DNA of 64,000 bases from Chitinophaga caseinilytica (GTDB lineage: Bacteria > Bacteroidota > Bacteroidia > Chitinophagales > Chitinophagaceae). Both the position numbers and the translations under genes were made by a program. The notes under the pieces were generated by a model, which worked only from the letters and a program-made list of their open reading frames with translations, did not search any database and was not told the DNA's origin. The stretch lies in assembly GCF_038396765.1 (NCBI RefSeq), contig NZ_CP150096.1, positions 3,889,001-3,953,000 on the forward strand, read 5' to 3'. Position 1 is the stretch's first letter, and the number at the start of each line of letters is the position of its first letter. Shown piece by piece: positions 50,662-60,672 of the stretch.

Positions 50662-52706
50662 ATGAGCTATAAAATATTACGCAACTTCCTCCTGACGGCG
50701 CTCATCGCTTTCGGATCGCAGATCGCCTATGCGCAAGTAAATCCCGTTGTGAAAACGGTAGTAGAAGGAGGGGAGAAAAGCGTCTCCGAATCGCCCTCCC
50801 GGGAAGAAATTACCATCGAGGCCAAATCGTTCGAGATCTTTTTTGATGAGGAGAAGCACTCGTTCCTTGCGCACATTAAAGCGACCTACAACCGTACCGC
50901 CAAAAAAATGACCGTTGCCTTTCTGCGCATGGGCGACGTGGGTGCAGATACCAGCTTTGTCATTGCCGATAACCTCAATCTTAACACATTCCGCTATAAC
51001 ATGTCGGAGAAGCTCGTGAAATACGAAGTGGCTCAGAACGCGAAGTTCTTCCATGATTATAGCCTGCAACAGGTATACCTCTGGCTTTATTCGCTGGTCA
51101 ACGAAGATGAAAACGAGGAAATCGGATCGTTGCGGTTCCGCCCGGCGGTAAAAGTGGTGAATGCAAACGATGTTAATTCCAGCGAAAGAGAAGAGGCGGT
51201 AGAAAGAGCGATGCGGAAATTGCAGGACGAGATCAGTAAAAGGAATACCAGTATTGCGAAGCATGAACTGGTCATCGGGAGCATCCTGACCGATTATAAA
51301 GCGAAGCCCCCGGCACTGAAGGCACCGCAGAGGAAGTAGAAGCACGAAAGAAAGAAAAAGAGTCAACGGTAGCTGCATTGGAAGGATTACTGGAAAAAGT
51401 GAAAACCCGCGCCATCGATATTGCGCAGGTCAAAGAAAATCTGGAAGAAATAGCCGGCGAACAATCATTCGCCGCAAAAACAGATAAACTGACGACACCC
51501 CTGGATGACTATAAAAAAGCCACGATCGCCATACGGGAACAACAGGGAAAACTGGAGGAAGACAGCATCCTTTCCATCAAAGATATTTCGATCACCTTCG
51601 AGCGCGGCCATATAGAAAGGATCCAGGTGAGAGTGGCGCGGGAATTCGGGGATGTCCATATTTTCGAGAATATCTACGCCATCGGGTTTTCGTCGATCCA
51701 GAACTATAAGAATTTTGAAAAATTGCGCCTTTTCAACCGAAAAAGCACTCGTCAGGATGAGTGTATCTATCTCAGCGATGTGATCGCCAGCTACGACAAC
51801 CTGCTGCAATTGTTCACAAGGGATTATAGCCCGGCGGATATGGCGATCAATAATATCGATCCCGTTACCACGCCGGTTTTGAAGCTGCAAAAGGAGAAAA
51901 ACATCCGGCTTTTCGACTCACGCATCTATACCGACTTGGCCGGTTTCTCGGAAGAAGCACCGAATGGGCTCGTGCAGGTGGAAGTTGGCCGGAGATTCAA
52001 CATCAACACCAACCGCCACCAGGGAAGTGGCCGGTATGACTATGGCTGGTTTACCTACAGCTATCTGTCTGCCACACTCAGTAAGATCGAGAATAAAGAC
52101 CGCGTACTCCCGTTGCGGAACGCAGGTGTTATTCAGAATAATGTAATCGTATCCCCGTCGTATGCAACAAATCTGGATTTGCGCAGATATGAAAACACTT
52201 CGATCCAGTTCGATCTGAATGTTTTCATGTTCGACTGGCCCGATAATAAATTCAGCCTGTATGTAGACCTTGGCGCGCGATACGGCCACCTGCGCGTACA
52301 GGACAGCATCAGGCCTGTTGTCAACGGAAAAATAGGCGAAGTAGACCTTGATAAGGCATTTGGCGCCAATACGGTTACGTTTTTTCCGAAACTGGCGGTG
52401 GAACTGTTTTCCGAACGGAGGGTGGGCCTCATGGCGTATTATCAGCTAAACAACACCACGCTGATGAGTAACAATAAGTTTCTGCAGGTGCTGAGCGATA
52501 CAAAATCTGACGTTACGGTCCTATCGTTGGACAAACGCGCCCGCCTGTCGCATATGGTAGAAATGCTCGTCCGGGTAGAAACGAACCGTAGCGGAAACGG
52601 GATGATATTTGCCCGGGGGCGCTTTTTCTGGCAACAGGGCGATGCGAATAATTTCTTCCCGCAAATCCAACTGGGATATGCATATAATATTTTGTTCCGG
52701 AAATAA
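50662..52706 (+). pseudogene. Uncharacterised outer membrane protein, frameshifted (probably a sequence error)
   Basis: The first part (50662-51339) has a signal peptide (LLTALIAFGSQIAYAQ) and a beta-rich domain (EITIEAKSFEIFFDEEKHSFLAHIKATYNRTAKKMTVAFLRMG) followed by helices (NSSEREEAVERAMRKLQDEISKRN). It stops at TAG 51337-51339 in the present frame. The continuation is open in another frame from before 51300 to the stop at 52706 and has no ATG near its beginning. Adding one C to the C5 run at 51307-51311 joins them as KAKPPGTEGTAEEVEARKKEKES, giving 681 residues. The joined middle is a charged helical region (VEARKKEKESTVAALEGLLEKVKTRAIDIAQVKENLEEIAG). The C-terminal third has alternating beta-strand pattern (FDLNVFMFDWPDNKFSLYVDLGARYG; IQLGYAYNILFRK), suggesting an outer membrane barrel. 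Function unknown. Confidence 0.68.
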
Positions 52707-52717
52707 TCCCTCCAAAC

Positions 52718-54426
52718 ATGAAACGTATAATCATACTGCTATATATCCTGTCCCATTCCGGCGCAGTGGGTCTTTTCGCACAATCTGCCGGCGACAGCAG
52801 CGTATCGAAAAAGCCGGATGTCAGCTGGTCAGAAATGCCTCGTCCGGTGCCTGTGATCGATAAAAAATCGGTCGTCTACATTCCGGCCAAAGGTGCAGAA
52901 GCGGCCTATGTGAAATCGGTCATAACTACCTCGGAGCGCAGGCTGGGCAATTCTGCCGATCCGGAAATGCGGTTACGGCTCGATGTGGAAACGATGACGA
53001 CGCAACGGATATACCGGGAGCATACGGAGCTGGATTACCGGGTGGTGACACGGGCTTCGGGGTTCGCATTGAGAAATGACTACGATACCGTGTTCGTTGT
53101 GTTGAAGATGAATGGTAAAGATGTAAAGACCAACCTGGGCCTGAAGAACATCCGGCCTGGTAAGGTAGAGGAAATAGTCGCTGGTCCCGCCTATGTGCGG
53201 GAAGGGAAAAATATTATCCTGCACACAAAACCAATTACCGGGCTCGATCAACTGGCGAAGATCAAGGATTACAAAACGCTGGAAAAGAAAATGAAGTCTT
53301 ACTGGCCCAAGGGATCCAGTAATATGCCTGCGCCTGTTACTGCATCATTGGTTACAGTAAAGCGGGAAGTTACTCCTCCGCCTGCTCCTAAACCGCAAGC
53401 ACCCATTCCCGATGTCGCCGGAAGTTCACTCCACGATGCAGGCAAACCATTGCCGGGAAATGAAACACTAACGCTCGCAGATAAACAAAGAAAAATCACG
53501 CCTAAACCGGTACGGATTTCTCTGATGGTAAACGCATTTGGCGGCGCAGGCAACAGGATCGTTCGGGTTAACCAGACACAGTACAGCCAGGATAAGCCCA
53601 TCAAAGACAGGCGTGCCGTAGAAACTGCGATCGGCGCCTGGGGCGTTCATGGTGGGCTTGGTTTCAACTTCGGCTGGTCGAACACGATTGCGGCAGAAGG
53701 GTTCCTACTGAAGGAAGGGTTCCGGAGTACATCGGGCGTAGACTGGTCTACCGGCAAAATGACAACGGGCAGGCCCGGATACTATGATACCGAGTTCCGC
53801 GGCGCCGGTATCGCGTATTATTACACACCCAGGAAGTTCCTCTTACAATGCGGGCTCTATTACACCGTGTTGCGGGATGCGGACGAGTTCGGAGGGCAAG
53901 TCAGCTCCGAGGCATGGATCGGCAAGATTATGATCGGCTATGGTAACAGGATCGGGCAAATCGGGAATCTCTACATCGCCCCGACTTTAAATTACAATTT
54001 CACCGCTTTAAGCAAACGGGAATTGATGACAAAACTGGTTTCTTATGGCGTAACGGTCGGTGTCCGGCTCACACAGTTCAAAAAGGATTATACTCTTGCA
54101 GATAAAGCGGCCGAAGCCGCGAAAGCGGAATCAGATAAGAAAAAAAGGCTGAAAAGGATGCCCTCCGCAAGCAATTGGCCATGGAGGAAAGCGTGAAAAA
54201 AACAGAAGCCAGGGAAGCCAGAATGAGGGAGGAACGGGTGAAAGCTGCCGAACAGCATGCAACATTGGCCGAAAAAAGGGCCATTAAAGCAATTGCGCGG
54301 GAAAAAGAAAAAGAAGCGCGGGAAAAAGCAGCGGAAGAACGGGAAAAGGCGGCAGAAGAAAGGGTTAAGGCGGCCAATGAACGGAAAGCGGAGGAAAAGC
54401 GGCAAGATAAAAAAGACAAACCCTGA
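52718..54426 (+). pseudogene. Uncharacterised outer membrane barrel protein with long charged helical tail, frameshifted (probably a sequence error)
   Basis: Starts 12 bases after the previous gene. A signal peptide (IIILLYILSHSGAVGLFAQ) leads into a soluble domain (about 30-200), a Pro-rich linker (PPPAPKPQAPIPD) and a barrel-like region at about 265-450 (GAWGVHGGLGFNFGWSNTIAAEGFLLKEGF; FLLQCGLYYTVLRD; LYIAPTLNYNF; YGVTVGVRLTQF). The frame ends at 54196 after out-of-frame residues. Adding one A to the A7 run at 54140-54146 continues it as SDKKKKAEKDALRKQLAMEESVKKTE to the stop at 54426, giving 569 residues. The added tail (about 100 residues) is almost entirely Glu, Lys, Arg and Ala with repeated EKAAEER units, a stable single helix or coiled coil. 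A barrel with such a tail is unusual. Confidence 0.7.
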
Positions 54427-54459
54427 TCATCCGGCTCCCTTTCTCAAACCAACCGCTGG

Positions 54460-57400
54460 TCACGACTTCGCCTTCTTCCCCAGCCCCACTTTAAAATCAT
54501 CCGGCGTGCCAGTCACCCTGATGCTCATGAACCGCGTCTTTTTATCCCGGTCCCGGTATTCGATGGCATCCTGCTGGTCCATGTCCACCTCGTGCTGCTT
54601 CTTCCCGAACAACGCCTGGAAACCCACCTGGGTCACCATTTTCATGGGAATGCGCATGTAGTATTCCATCTTCATATCGAGCGACTGCTTACCCGAAATC
54701 TCCATGAAGCCCAGCGAGGAGTTGATGTTCATGGTAGGGATATTGAGCACGCCATTGGTGAAGGTAAGCTTGTTGCGCAGGGTGTCGAACCGCACCAGGC
54801 GAAGGTTTTTGTCTTTGAAATAGCCCGCCATGGCTTGCATGGGCGCAAAATCGACCAGGGTGCCGTTGCGTATTTCCACGTCCAGCTCGGCTTTGGTGTC
54901 GTGAAGGATCGGCACGAAATCGGGGTGGACCTGTACATGGCTGCGGACGGTGCCCGTCAGCCGGCCTTTGATGTTTTTATTGATCACGAGGTCTTGCCCG
55001 AAATGGTCGAGCTTGATGAGCATTTTCTCCATATCCACGTCCTGCACTTTGATGCGGCTGCGGAAATAGATTTTTCCGGGATCGCTGCCGTTGAGGTAAC
55101 CTTTCATGCCCATCCAGCCGCCGGCTACTTTCATGCCGAGCGTGTCGAGATGGATGTAATGGTCTTCCTGCACGCGGAGTTTGGCCGTCACGCCCTGCAG
55201 CCAGAGCCGGTTATATTTGAACTTCCCGATGTCGGCCTTTACTTCGAACATGGGGAAAGGGACGGTAAATATGTTGAACGATTTTGCGTGCGCGGCGGAA
55301 TCGGGTATGGGCTTGGTTTTGGAAGTGGCGGCAGGGGAGGATGAAGGCGCAACGTTGCCGGCGGTAAAGTCATAACCGGTAAGCTGGTCTACATCGAGGA
55401 ATTTGCTGCGGAAATAAAGATAGTTCGTCCGGTTTTTGATGAGCGAATCCTTGCCGTTGAACAGCCGCAGGCTGATGTCGAAATCCGACCGGCCGATGGA
55501 ACCTTTCAAGGTATCTACCCGCAAAATCTTGTTGGCGCCATAAAGGATATTGCCGCTGATGTTTTCCAGCTGTAGCTGATGCTGCTTCAGCGTGCCCGAA
55601 ATATTGGCCAGGCGCACCTTCGCGAAGCGGAAAGTAGTGTCGAACCGGAGATCGGCTTTCGCGCGGAGCCAGATATTGGCGCCTTCTTCTTTGTGATAGC
55701 CCGGCGGAACGAATTGGCGGCTCCTCGGACCCAGGATATCCTCCATCGCCAGCCGCGCAGATTTGAAATCGAACGCCACCATCGTCTTCCCCTTTTTCAC
55801 CGGCTGGAACCACATGGAGTAATGGTTCACGCGGGCCGACAGCCGGAAGTCGCTCCCATCGATGCGCCCGCTGAAATCCCTCAACGTCAGCGATGTATCC
55901 GCGATCTGCAGGGTTGCGGCAATATTCCGGAAAGCGTGCGGATACTCCTTGAACGATGCACTGAGCTCGTTCAGCGTCAACGTCCCCTTCGGCAAAGGAG
56001 CCGGATGGCGCAACTGGCGTACCGACGAAGTCAGCGACACATCCAGCCGGAAATCCCTCACTTCCTCCTTCGCCTTCTTCGCCAGCGCCGTATCCGCCGC
56101 AAAAATATCAGCCATCCGTATCGTGCGACAGCCGATTTGCAGGCGCATAGTCACCGGCTTGTCTGGCGCGTGGATCAGGGCGATGACGTCGCTGATGGCG
56201 CCACTCGCGCGCAGGTCAGAGCCGCCCACACGGAGCGCCGCGGAATCGAGCATCACCTGGCCGTTGCGCATGGTTGCATGAACGTTCATGTTCCGCACGG
56301 GATGCGGATAACCGGGGATGCGGAAGGACAGCTGCTGCACCGTCAGCTCGCTTTGCACACCGTCTTTCAGTTTACCGATGTATTGTTCGGGAAGGTCGGT
56401 GTCGGTCAGTTCCTTCACGTCCATATCGAGTTTCACTTTGCCTGTAATGTGCTGCAGATCGGGGATGCCGAGGAATTCGCCGATGAAGGCGAGCTCCAGG
56501 TCGGATTGCAGTTGCAGCAATACTTTGGGGTCGGTAAAGTCGCGGATAACGAAATTACCGGCGAAAATCCCTTTGCCCGGGCGCGCCTGCACCTGGGTGA
56601 GCCGCAGCTCGGAGGTTTGCAGCGAACGCCCCGACCCGTTGGTAAAAGTGCCCTTGAACCCCAGCCCGTCGATCTTCCGGTCGGCCTCAGGATTGAGGAA
56701 CCAGGCGCTGTCGCAGCCAAAAGCCACTTCGATGAGCGGGAGGGTGTCTTTGGCCAGCGGACCTTTGATCCGGCCGTCGAAATAAATCCGGCCGTCGTAC
56801 CGGAAAGGTTTCAGCATCGCCGCGGCGTCTCCCGGGATGAAAGCGGCCAGCAGGTTCATGTCGGGCTTATCTCCGCGGATGTGGAGGTCTACCTGCCCGG
56901 GGTCGTTCAGCACCATCGAGCCTTCCAGCCGGAAAGCCGCGTCCTGCAGGCGAACGCCGCCAGCGGGGAGCTGCAGCCGGCGCGTGATCTTATCGTAATC
57001 GGCCCGCAAATCCACCACCAGGTGTTTGTGCCGGAAGAAGGTCGTATCAGTTGGGCTCGTCACATCCAGCATGAAATCCGCATCCAGTCCCACCGTCATT
57101 TTTTTAGGGTCGGTACTGAAAGACGCGGTCAGCTTTTCGATATGCGATTGCACGCGCTGGCCGGAAATATGATCGAAGTAAGTCACTTCCATTTCCCGGA
57201 TCACCAGTTTCTTCAGATCGAGTTGCAGCGCGGCGGTGTCGGATGCAGCGGCGGCGTTTCCATCGGATTTCATTTTCTTCGCTTCGGCGATATTCAGCGA
57301 ACCGTTCTTGTTCCTCACCAGCGAAAGATAACCGCCCCGGAGAATGACGCGGCGGACGTTGTAATTACCCCTGAAAAGCCCTGGCAGACTGAATCCTGCA

Positions 57401-57696
57401 TACACATGGTCTACCTGGTACAGCGGTTTTCCCTTCCGCGATTTGTCTCCATAAAAATGCACGCCATGCAACGCGATGGAAATATTTGGGAAGTTCCGCA
57501 GCAGGTCGATATTGCTTTTCTCCACCGTCAGTTCTCCCGGAAACTGCTTGTTCAGCTCCGAAATCGCCATGGCAGTGATGCGCCGTTGCTGCGTATACAA
57601 AATCACGACGGCAGACAGCACTAAAAACAGGAACACGGAAATGGTGACAAGCAGGAAACGGACGATCCGTTTTTTCGCCGGAAAGGAAATGCGCAT
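54460..57696 (-). CDS. AsmA family protein
   Basis: 1078 residues from ATG 57696 (open to 57780). One N-terminal membrane helix (about 13-35, FLLVTISVFLFLVLSAVVILYTQ) is followed by the AsmA start MAISELNKQFPGELTVEKSNIDLLRNFPNISIALHGVHFYGD and a very long beta-rich periplasmic part made of repeated amphipathic strands. The C-terminal block (VDFAPMQAMAGYFKDKNLRLVRFDTLRNKLTFTNGVLNIPTMNINSSLGFMEISGKQSLDMKMEYYMRIPMKMVTQVGFQALFGKK) is the conserved AsmA_2-like end. AsmA-type proteins are thought to bridge the periplasm and carry phospholipids to the outer membrane. It converges on the envelope locus and diverges from the FAD dehydrogenase gene. Confidence 0.92.
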   Translation of the reverse strand: MRISFPAKKRIVRFLLVTISVFLFLVLSAVVILYTQQRRITAMAISELNKQFPGELTVEKSNIDLLRNFPNISIALHGVHFYGDKSRKGKPLYQVDHVYAGFSLPGLFRGNYNVRRVILRGGYLSLVRNKNGSLNIAEAKKMKSDGNAAAASDTAALQLDLKKLVIREMEVTYFDHISGQRVQSHIEKLTASFSTDPKKMTVGLDADFMLDVTSPTDTTFFRHKHLVVDLRADYDKITRRLQLPAGGVRLQDAAFRLEGSMVLNDPGQVDLHIRGDKPDMNLLAAFIPGDAAAMLKPFRYDGRIYFDGRIKGPLAKDTLPLIEVAFGCDSAWFLNPEADRKIDGLGFKGTFTNGSGRSLQTSELRLTQVQARPGKGIFAGNFVIRDFTDPKVLLQLQSDLELAFIGEFLGIPDLQHITGKVKLDMDVKELTDTDLPEQYIGKLKDGVQSELTVQQLSFRIPGYPHPVRNMNVHATMRNGQVMLDSAALRVGGSDLRASGAISDVIALIHAPDKPVTMRLQIGCRTIRMADIFAADTALAKKAKEEVRDFRLDVSLTSSVRQLRHPAPLPKGTLTLNELSASFKEYPHAFRNIAATLQIADTSLTLRDFSGRIDGSDFRLSARVNHYSMWFQPVKKGKTMVAFDFKSARLAMEDILGPRSRQFVPPGYHKEEGANIWLRAKADLRFDTTFRFAKVRLANISGTLKQHQLQLENISGNILYGANKILRVDTLKGSIGRSDFDISLRLFNGKDSLIKNRTNYLYFRSKFLDVDQLTGYDFTAGNVAPSSSPAATSKTKPIPDSAAHAKSFNIFTVPFPMFEVKADIGKFKYNRLWLQGVTAKLRVQEDHYIHLDTLGMKVAGGWMGMKGYLNGSDPGKIYFRSRIKVQDVDMEKMLIKLDHFGQDLVINKNIKGRLTGTVRSHVQVHPDFVPILHDTKAELDVEIRNGTLVDFAPMQAMAGYFKDKNLRLVRFDTLRNKLTFTNGVLNIPTMNINSSLGFMEISGKQSLDMKMEYYMRIPMKMVTQVGFQALFGKKQHEVDMDQQDAIEYRDRDKKTRFMSIRVTGTPDDFKVGLGKKAKS

Positions 57697-57881
57697 GGTT
57701 CTTAAACTCGTTTTTCGCTCGCTAAACGGAGGCGTAGACAGCATGGTGGCGCCCGGGAAACTGGGCGTGTTTTTCAGCAATGCCGCAAAAATAGCACATC
57801 CCGCCCATAATACATGTTAATAAAAAGCAAAATGTGTTTCTCGGAAATGAACGGTGGATGAAAAATCGCTATATTAAACGT

Positions 57882-59534
57882 ATGCAACATTCAGGCGTAA
57901 TCATCATCGGCGCGGGGCTTTCGGGGCTCGTGGCCGCGGCAGAACTGGCGGAAGCCGGGATCCGGGTTTTGCTGCTCGACCAGGAAAGCGAACGGCATCT
58001 GGGCGGACAGGCGTTTTGGTCGCTCGGCGGATTGTTTATGGTGGATACGCCCATGCAGCGGCGGATGGGCATCCGCGACAGCCTCGGCCTGGCAATGCAG
58101 GACTGGATGGGCACCGCGGCGTTCGACCGGCCGGAAGACCATTGGCCGCGCAAATGGGCGGAGGCGTACGTGAATTTCGCCGCTACGGAAAAATACGAGT
58201 GGTTGAAGGCGCGTGGATTGAAATTTTTCCCGGTGGTGGGATGGGCGGAGCGGGGAGGGTACGGGGCGGTGGGGCACGGCAATTCCGTTCCTCGGTTCCA
58301 TGTGACCTGGGGCACTGGGCCCGGTGTAGTGGAGCCTTTCGCCAATCGAGTGCTGGAAGCGGAAAAGAAAGGTTTGGTGGAAATCAGGTTCCGGCACCGG
58401 GTAGAAGAGTTGATCGTCGAGAATGGTGTGGCCAGGGGTGTGAGGGGCGTGGAACTGGGACCGTCTGTAGCGGCGCGGGGCGAGAAAAGCCCGGACGACG
58501 TTTTGGGGGATTTCCATTTTTCGGCAGACCATATCATCATCACATCTGGCGGCATCGGCGCCAATCACGAGCTGGTGCGCAAGAACTGGCCCGCCCGCCT
58601 GGGGCCTGCCCCGAAGCACATGGTTTCCGGTGTGCCGGAGCATGTAGACGGGCGAATGCTGGGCGTGGCGGAGAAAGCGGGCGCCAACCTCATCAATCCC
58701 GACCGGATGTGGCATTACACGGAAGGCATCGCCAACTGGTCGCCCATCTGGAAAAATCACGGCATCCGCATATTGCCCGGCCCCTCGTCCATCTGGCTCG
58801 ACGCCGCCGGCAACCGGCTCCCCGTGCCGCTGTTCCCCGGGTTCGATACGCTGGGAACGCTGGAACATCTCGGGCATACGGGGCATGATCATTCCTGGTT
58901 CATCCTCAATCAGAAAATCATCAAAAAGGAATTCGCGTTATCCGGCTCCGAGCAAAATCCCGATCTTACGGGGAAAGACTGGAAACTGGTCGTGAAGCGC
59001 GCTTTCGGGAAAAAGGCCACCGCGCCCGTGGAAGCGTTCAAGGAACATGGCGCCGATTTCGTAGTGGCGGATACGTTACACGAACTGGTGGCCGGCATGA
59101 ACCGCCTGTCGCCCGATCTGCCGCTGGATTTCGCTTCCATCGAAAAAATCCTCACCGCCCGTGATAACGAACTGCAAAACGGGTTCTGCAAAGACGCGCA
59201 GATCATGGCCATCCGCAACGCCCGCCGCTACCTCGGCGACCGCCTCATCCGCACGGCCCCTTTGCATAAAATCCTCGATCCCGCCGCCGGGCCCCTCATC
59301 GCCGTGAAACTCCATATCCTCACGCGCAAAACCCTCGGCGGCCTGGAAACCGATCTCAACGCCAACGTGCTTCGCGCAGGCGGTGAGCGCATCGGCGGCC
59401 TCTACGCGGCCGGTGAAGCCGCGGGCTTCGGTGGCGGCGGAATGCACGGGTACCGCGCGCTGGAAGGGACTTTCCTCGGCGGTTGCATCTTTTCCGGAAG
59501 AACGGCCGCCCGCGCTATTATCGCCGCAAAATAA
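57882..59534 (+). CDS. FAD-binding dehydrogenase (KsdD / fumarate reductase flavoprotein type)
   Basis: 550 residues from ATG 57882 (ATG 57858 would add 8 residues, GTG 57834 would add 16). The N-terminal motif GVIIIGAGLSGLVAAAELAEAGIRVLLLDQE binds the ADP part of FAD, followed by GGQAFWSLGGLFMVDTP. The C-terminal GGLYAAGEAAGFGGGGMHGYRALEGTFLGGCIFSGRTAAR is the matching second motif of this family. A middle segment (SSIWLDAAGNRLPVPLFPGFDTLGTLEHL) is the substrate cap. Family members oxidise or reduce carbon-carbon double bonds, for instance in 3-ketosteroids; the substrate here is unknown. Located in the cytoplasm as no signal peptide is seen. Confidence 0.9.
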   Translation: MQHSGVIIIGAGLSGLVAAAELAEAGIRVLLLDQESERHLGGQAFWSLGGLFMVDTPMQRRMGIRDSLGLAMQDWMGTAAFDRPEDHWPRKWAEAYVNFAATEKYEWLKARGLKFFPVVGWAERGGYGAVGHGNSVPRFHVTWGTGPGVVEPFANRVLEAEKKGLVEIRFRHRVEELIVENGVARGVRGVELGPSVAARGEKSPDDVLGDFHFSADHIIITSGGIGANHELVRKNWPARLGPAPKHMVSGVPEHVDGRMLGVAEKAGANLINPDRMWHYTEGIANWSPIWKNHGIRILPGPSSIWLDAAGNRLPVPLFPGFDTLGTLEHLGHTGHDHSWFILNQKIIKKEFALSGSEQNPDLTGKDWKLVVKRAFGKKATAPVEAFKEHGADFVVADTLHELVAGMNRLSPDLPLDFASIEKILTARDNELQNGFCKDAQIMAIRNARRYLGDRLIRTAPLHKILDPAAGPLIAVKLHILTRKTLGGLETDLNANVLRAGGERIGGLYAAGEAAGFGGGGMHGYRALEGTFLGGCIFSGRTAARAIIAAK

Positions 59535-59652
59535 AGACGAAGTTTTGGGAAGTCCGGAATGACGGTCGGGCCGGGAATTTCGCGGGTTTGTCCATGTATG
59601 GGAACATCCATGTTGCGCCGGGAATTAACTTCCCCCGCAAAACCCCTCAGCG

Positions 59653-60102
59653 ATGGAAAAAATAACGGCCACATGGTGGCATCCAGAAGATAAGCTCATT
59701 CATACCCGCATCAGCGGACAAGTAGACGCAGCCGATGTTTCAACCTGGGCTAGTTCCTTACGGCAAGTCCTTGAAAACGTGGAAGACGGCGGTTCGTTCA
59801 AGATTTTCGTAGACCTGCACGGATTCAAGGCCGTGGATTTCGATACGCACAAAAAGTTCCGCGACATCGTGCCGCTCACACTGGCGGCGTATGGCTGGCG
59901 CGTGGGTTACCTGGATTTGTTCGAAGAGGCGAACGGCCTGCCGTTGTACAATACGCGCGGCATCCGCTGCTTCGCCGCTGCACATGCGCACCAGGACGAA
60001 ACGAAGATCGCGTTGTACGAAGAGCGGTACAGCCGGCCGCAGGAACATTTCTTCACCGATCCGGGCGCCGCGGCAAAGTGGATCCGTTCCGTTCACGAAT
60101 AA
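59653..60102 (+). CDS. Hypothetical protein, STAS-like fold suggested
   Basis: 149 residues, no signal or membrane segment. The pattern WWHPEDKLIHTRISGQVDAADVSTWASSLRQVLENVEDGGSFKIFVDLHGFKAVDFDTHKKFRDIVPLTLAAYGWRVGYLDLFEEANG, with alternating strands and helices, resembles the SpoIIAA/STAS-like fold seen in small Bacteroidota proteins. No catalytic residues stand out. A bidirectional terminator follows 25 bases after the stop. Function unknown. Confidence 0.62.
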   Translation: MEKITATWWHPEDKLIHTRISGQVDAADVSTWASSLRQVLENVEDGGSFKIFVDLHGFKAVDFDTHKKFRDIVPLTLAAYGWRVGYLDLFEEANGLPLYNTRGIRCFAAAHAHQDETKIALYEERYSRPQEHFFTDPGAAAKWIRSVHE

Positions 60103-60126
60103 ACAGATGAATATTGAATTGCAAAA

Positions 60127-60164
60127 CATTGCCGGGCCGGACTGCTGCCCGGCAATGCCGTTTT
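60127..60164. terminator. Bidirectional terminator between convergent genes
   Basis: CATTGCCGGGC (60127-60137) and GCCCGGCAATG (60147-60157) pair perfectly over 11 bp. AAAA lies before and TTTT after, so it serves both the plus-strand gene at 59653 and the minus-strand gene ending at 60178. Confidence 0.85.
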
Positions 60165-60177
60165 GGGTGGATATGGA

Positions 60178-60450
60178 TTATTCGGCCGTTGCCGGATCGA
60201 TGATCGCACTGATCTCGTGGATAGCTGTGGCGGGGAAGCCGCCTTTTTGGGCATGCTCGCGGATCAGTGCTTCGTTGGGCGAAATGTAAATGCAGAAGAT
60301 TTTGTCGCCCGTAACGTAACTATGCACCCACTGGATGGAGGGCCCAAGCTCGGACAATACGCCGCAGGAAGTCTGTGAAACAGCCTTCAATTGCTCCGGG
60401 GTCAGTTTGCCGGCGCCCGGTAAATCTCGTTCAATGACATATTTAGGCAT
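60178..60450 (-). CDS. DUF4242 domain-containing protein
   Basis: 90 residues from ATG 60450. The sequence MPKYVIERDLPGAGKLTPEQL and WVHSYVTGDKIFCIYISPNEALIREHAQKGGFPATAIHEI is a complete DUF4242 domain, a ferredoxin-like alpha+beta fold whose characterised relatives include the nickel-binding SCO4226 of Streptomyces. A cytoplasmic protein of uncertain role. The next gene in the other direction starts 222 bases away, with a -7-like box between them. Confidence 0.82.
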   Translation of the reverse strand: MPKYVIERDLPGAGKLTPEQLKAVSQTSCGVLSELGPSIQWVHSYVTGDKIFCIYISPNEALIREHAQKGGFPATAIHEISAIIDPATAE

Positions 60451-60625
60451 AATACAATGGGGTTGGTCCGCGGGCAAAAAAGTGGGACCATGCTGATGTA
60501 TGCGCGTTTCCCGCGGAGGTGAGGCGATCGGGAGTACCCGAATGTACGAAGATCCTGCTACATCCTGCATGTTACAGGGCGCTGTTAGCAAAACGTTAAA
60601 GAACAGCCGTTTGCCGTAAATGTCG

Positions 60626-60633
60626 TAAATTTG
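60626..60633 (+). promoter_or_regulatory. -7 box for the nucleosidase gene
   Basis: TAAATTTG matches TAnnTTTG, 39 bases before the ATG at 60673. The -33 element is not at standard spacing. Confidence 0.4.
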
Positions 60634-60672
60634 ATATCGATTTTTTAGGATAATATTATCAGAAGCGACTAT

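Noticed and set aside
55579..57624. 681-codon open frame on the plus strand opposite the AsmA gene
   Set aside because: Antisense to a strongly supported AsmA gene, with no signal, domain or promoter; a composition effect.
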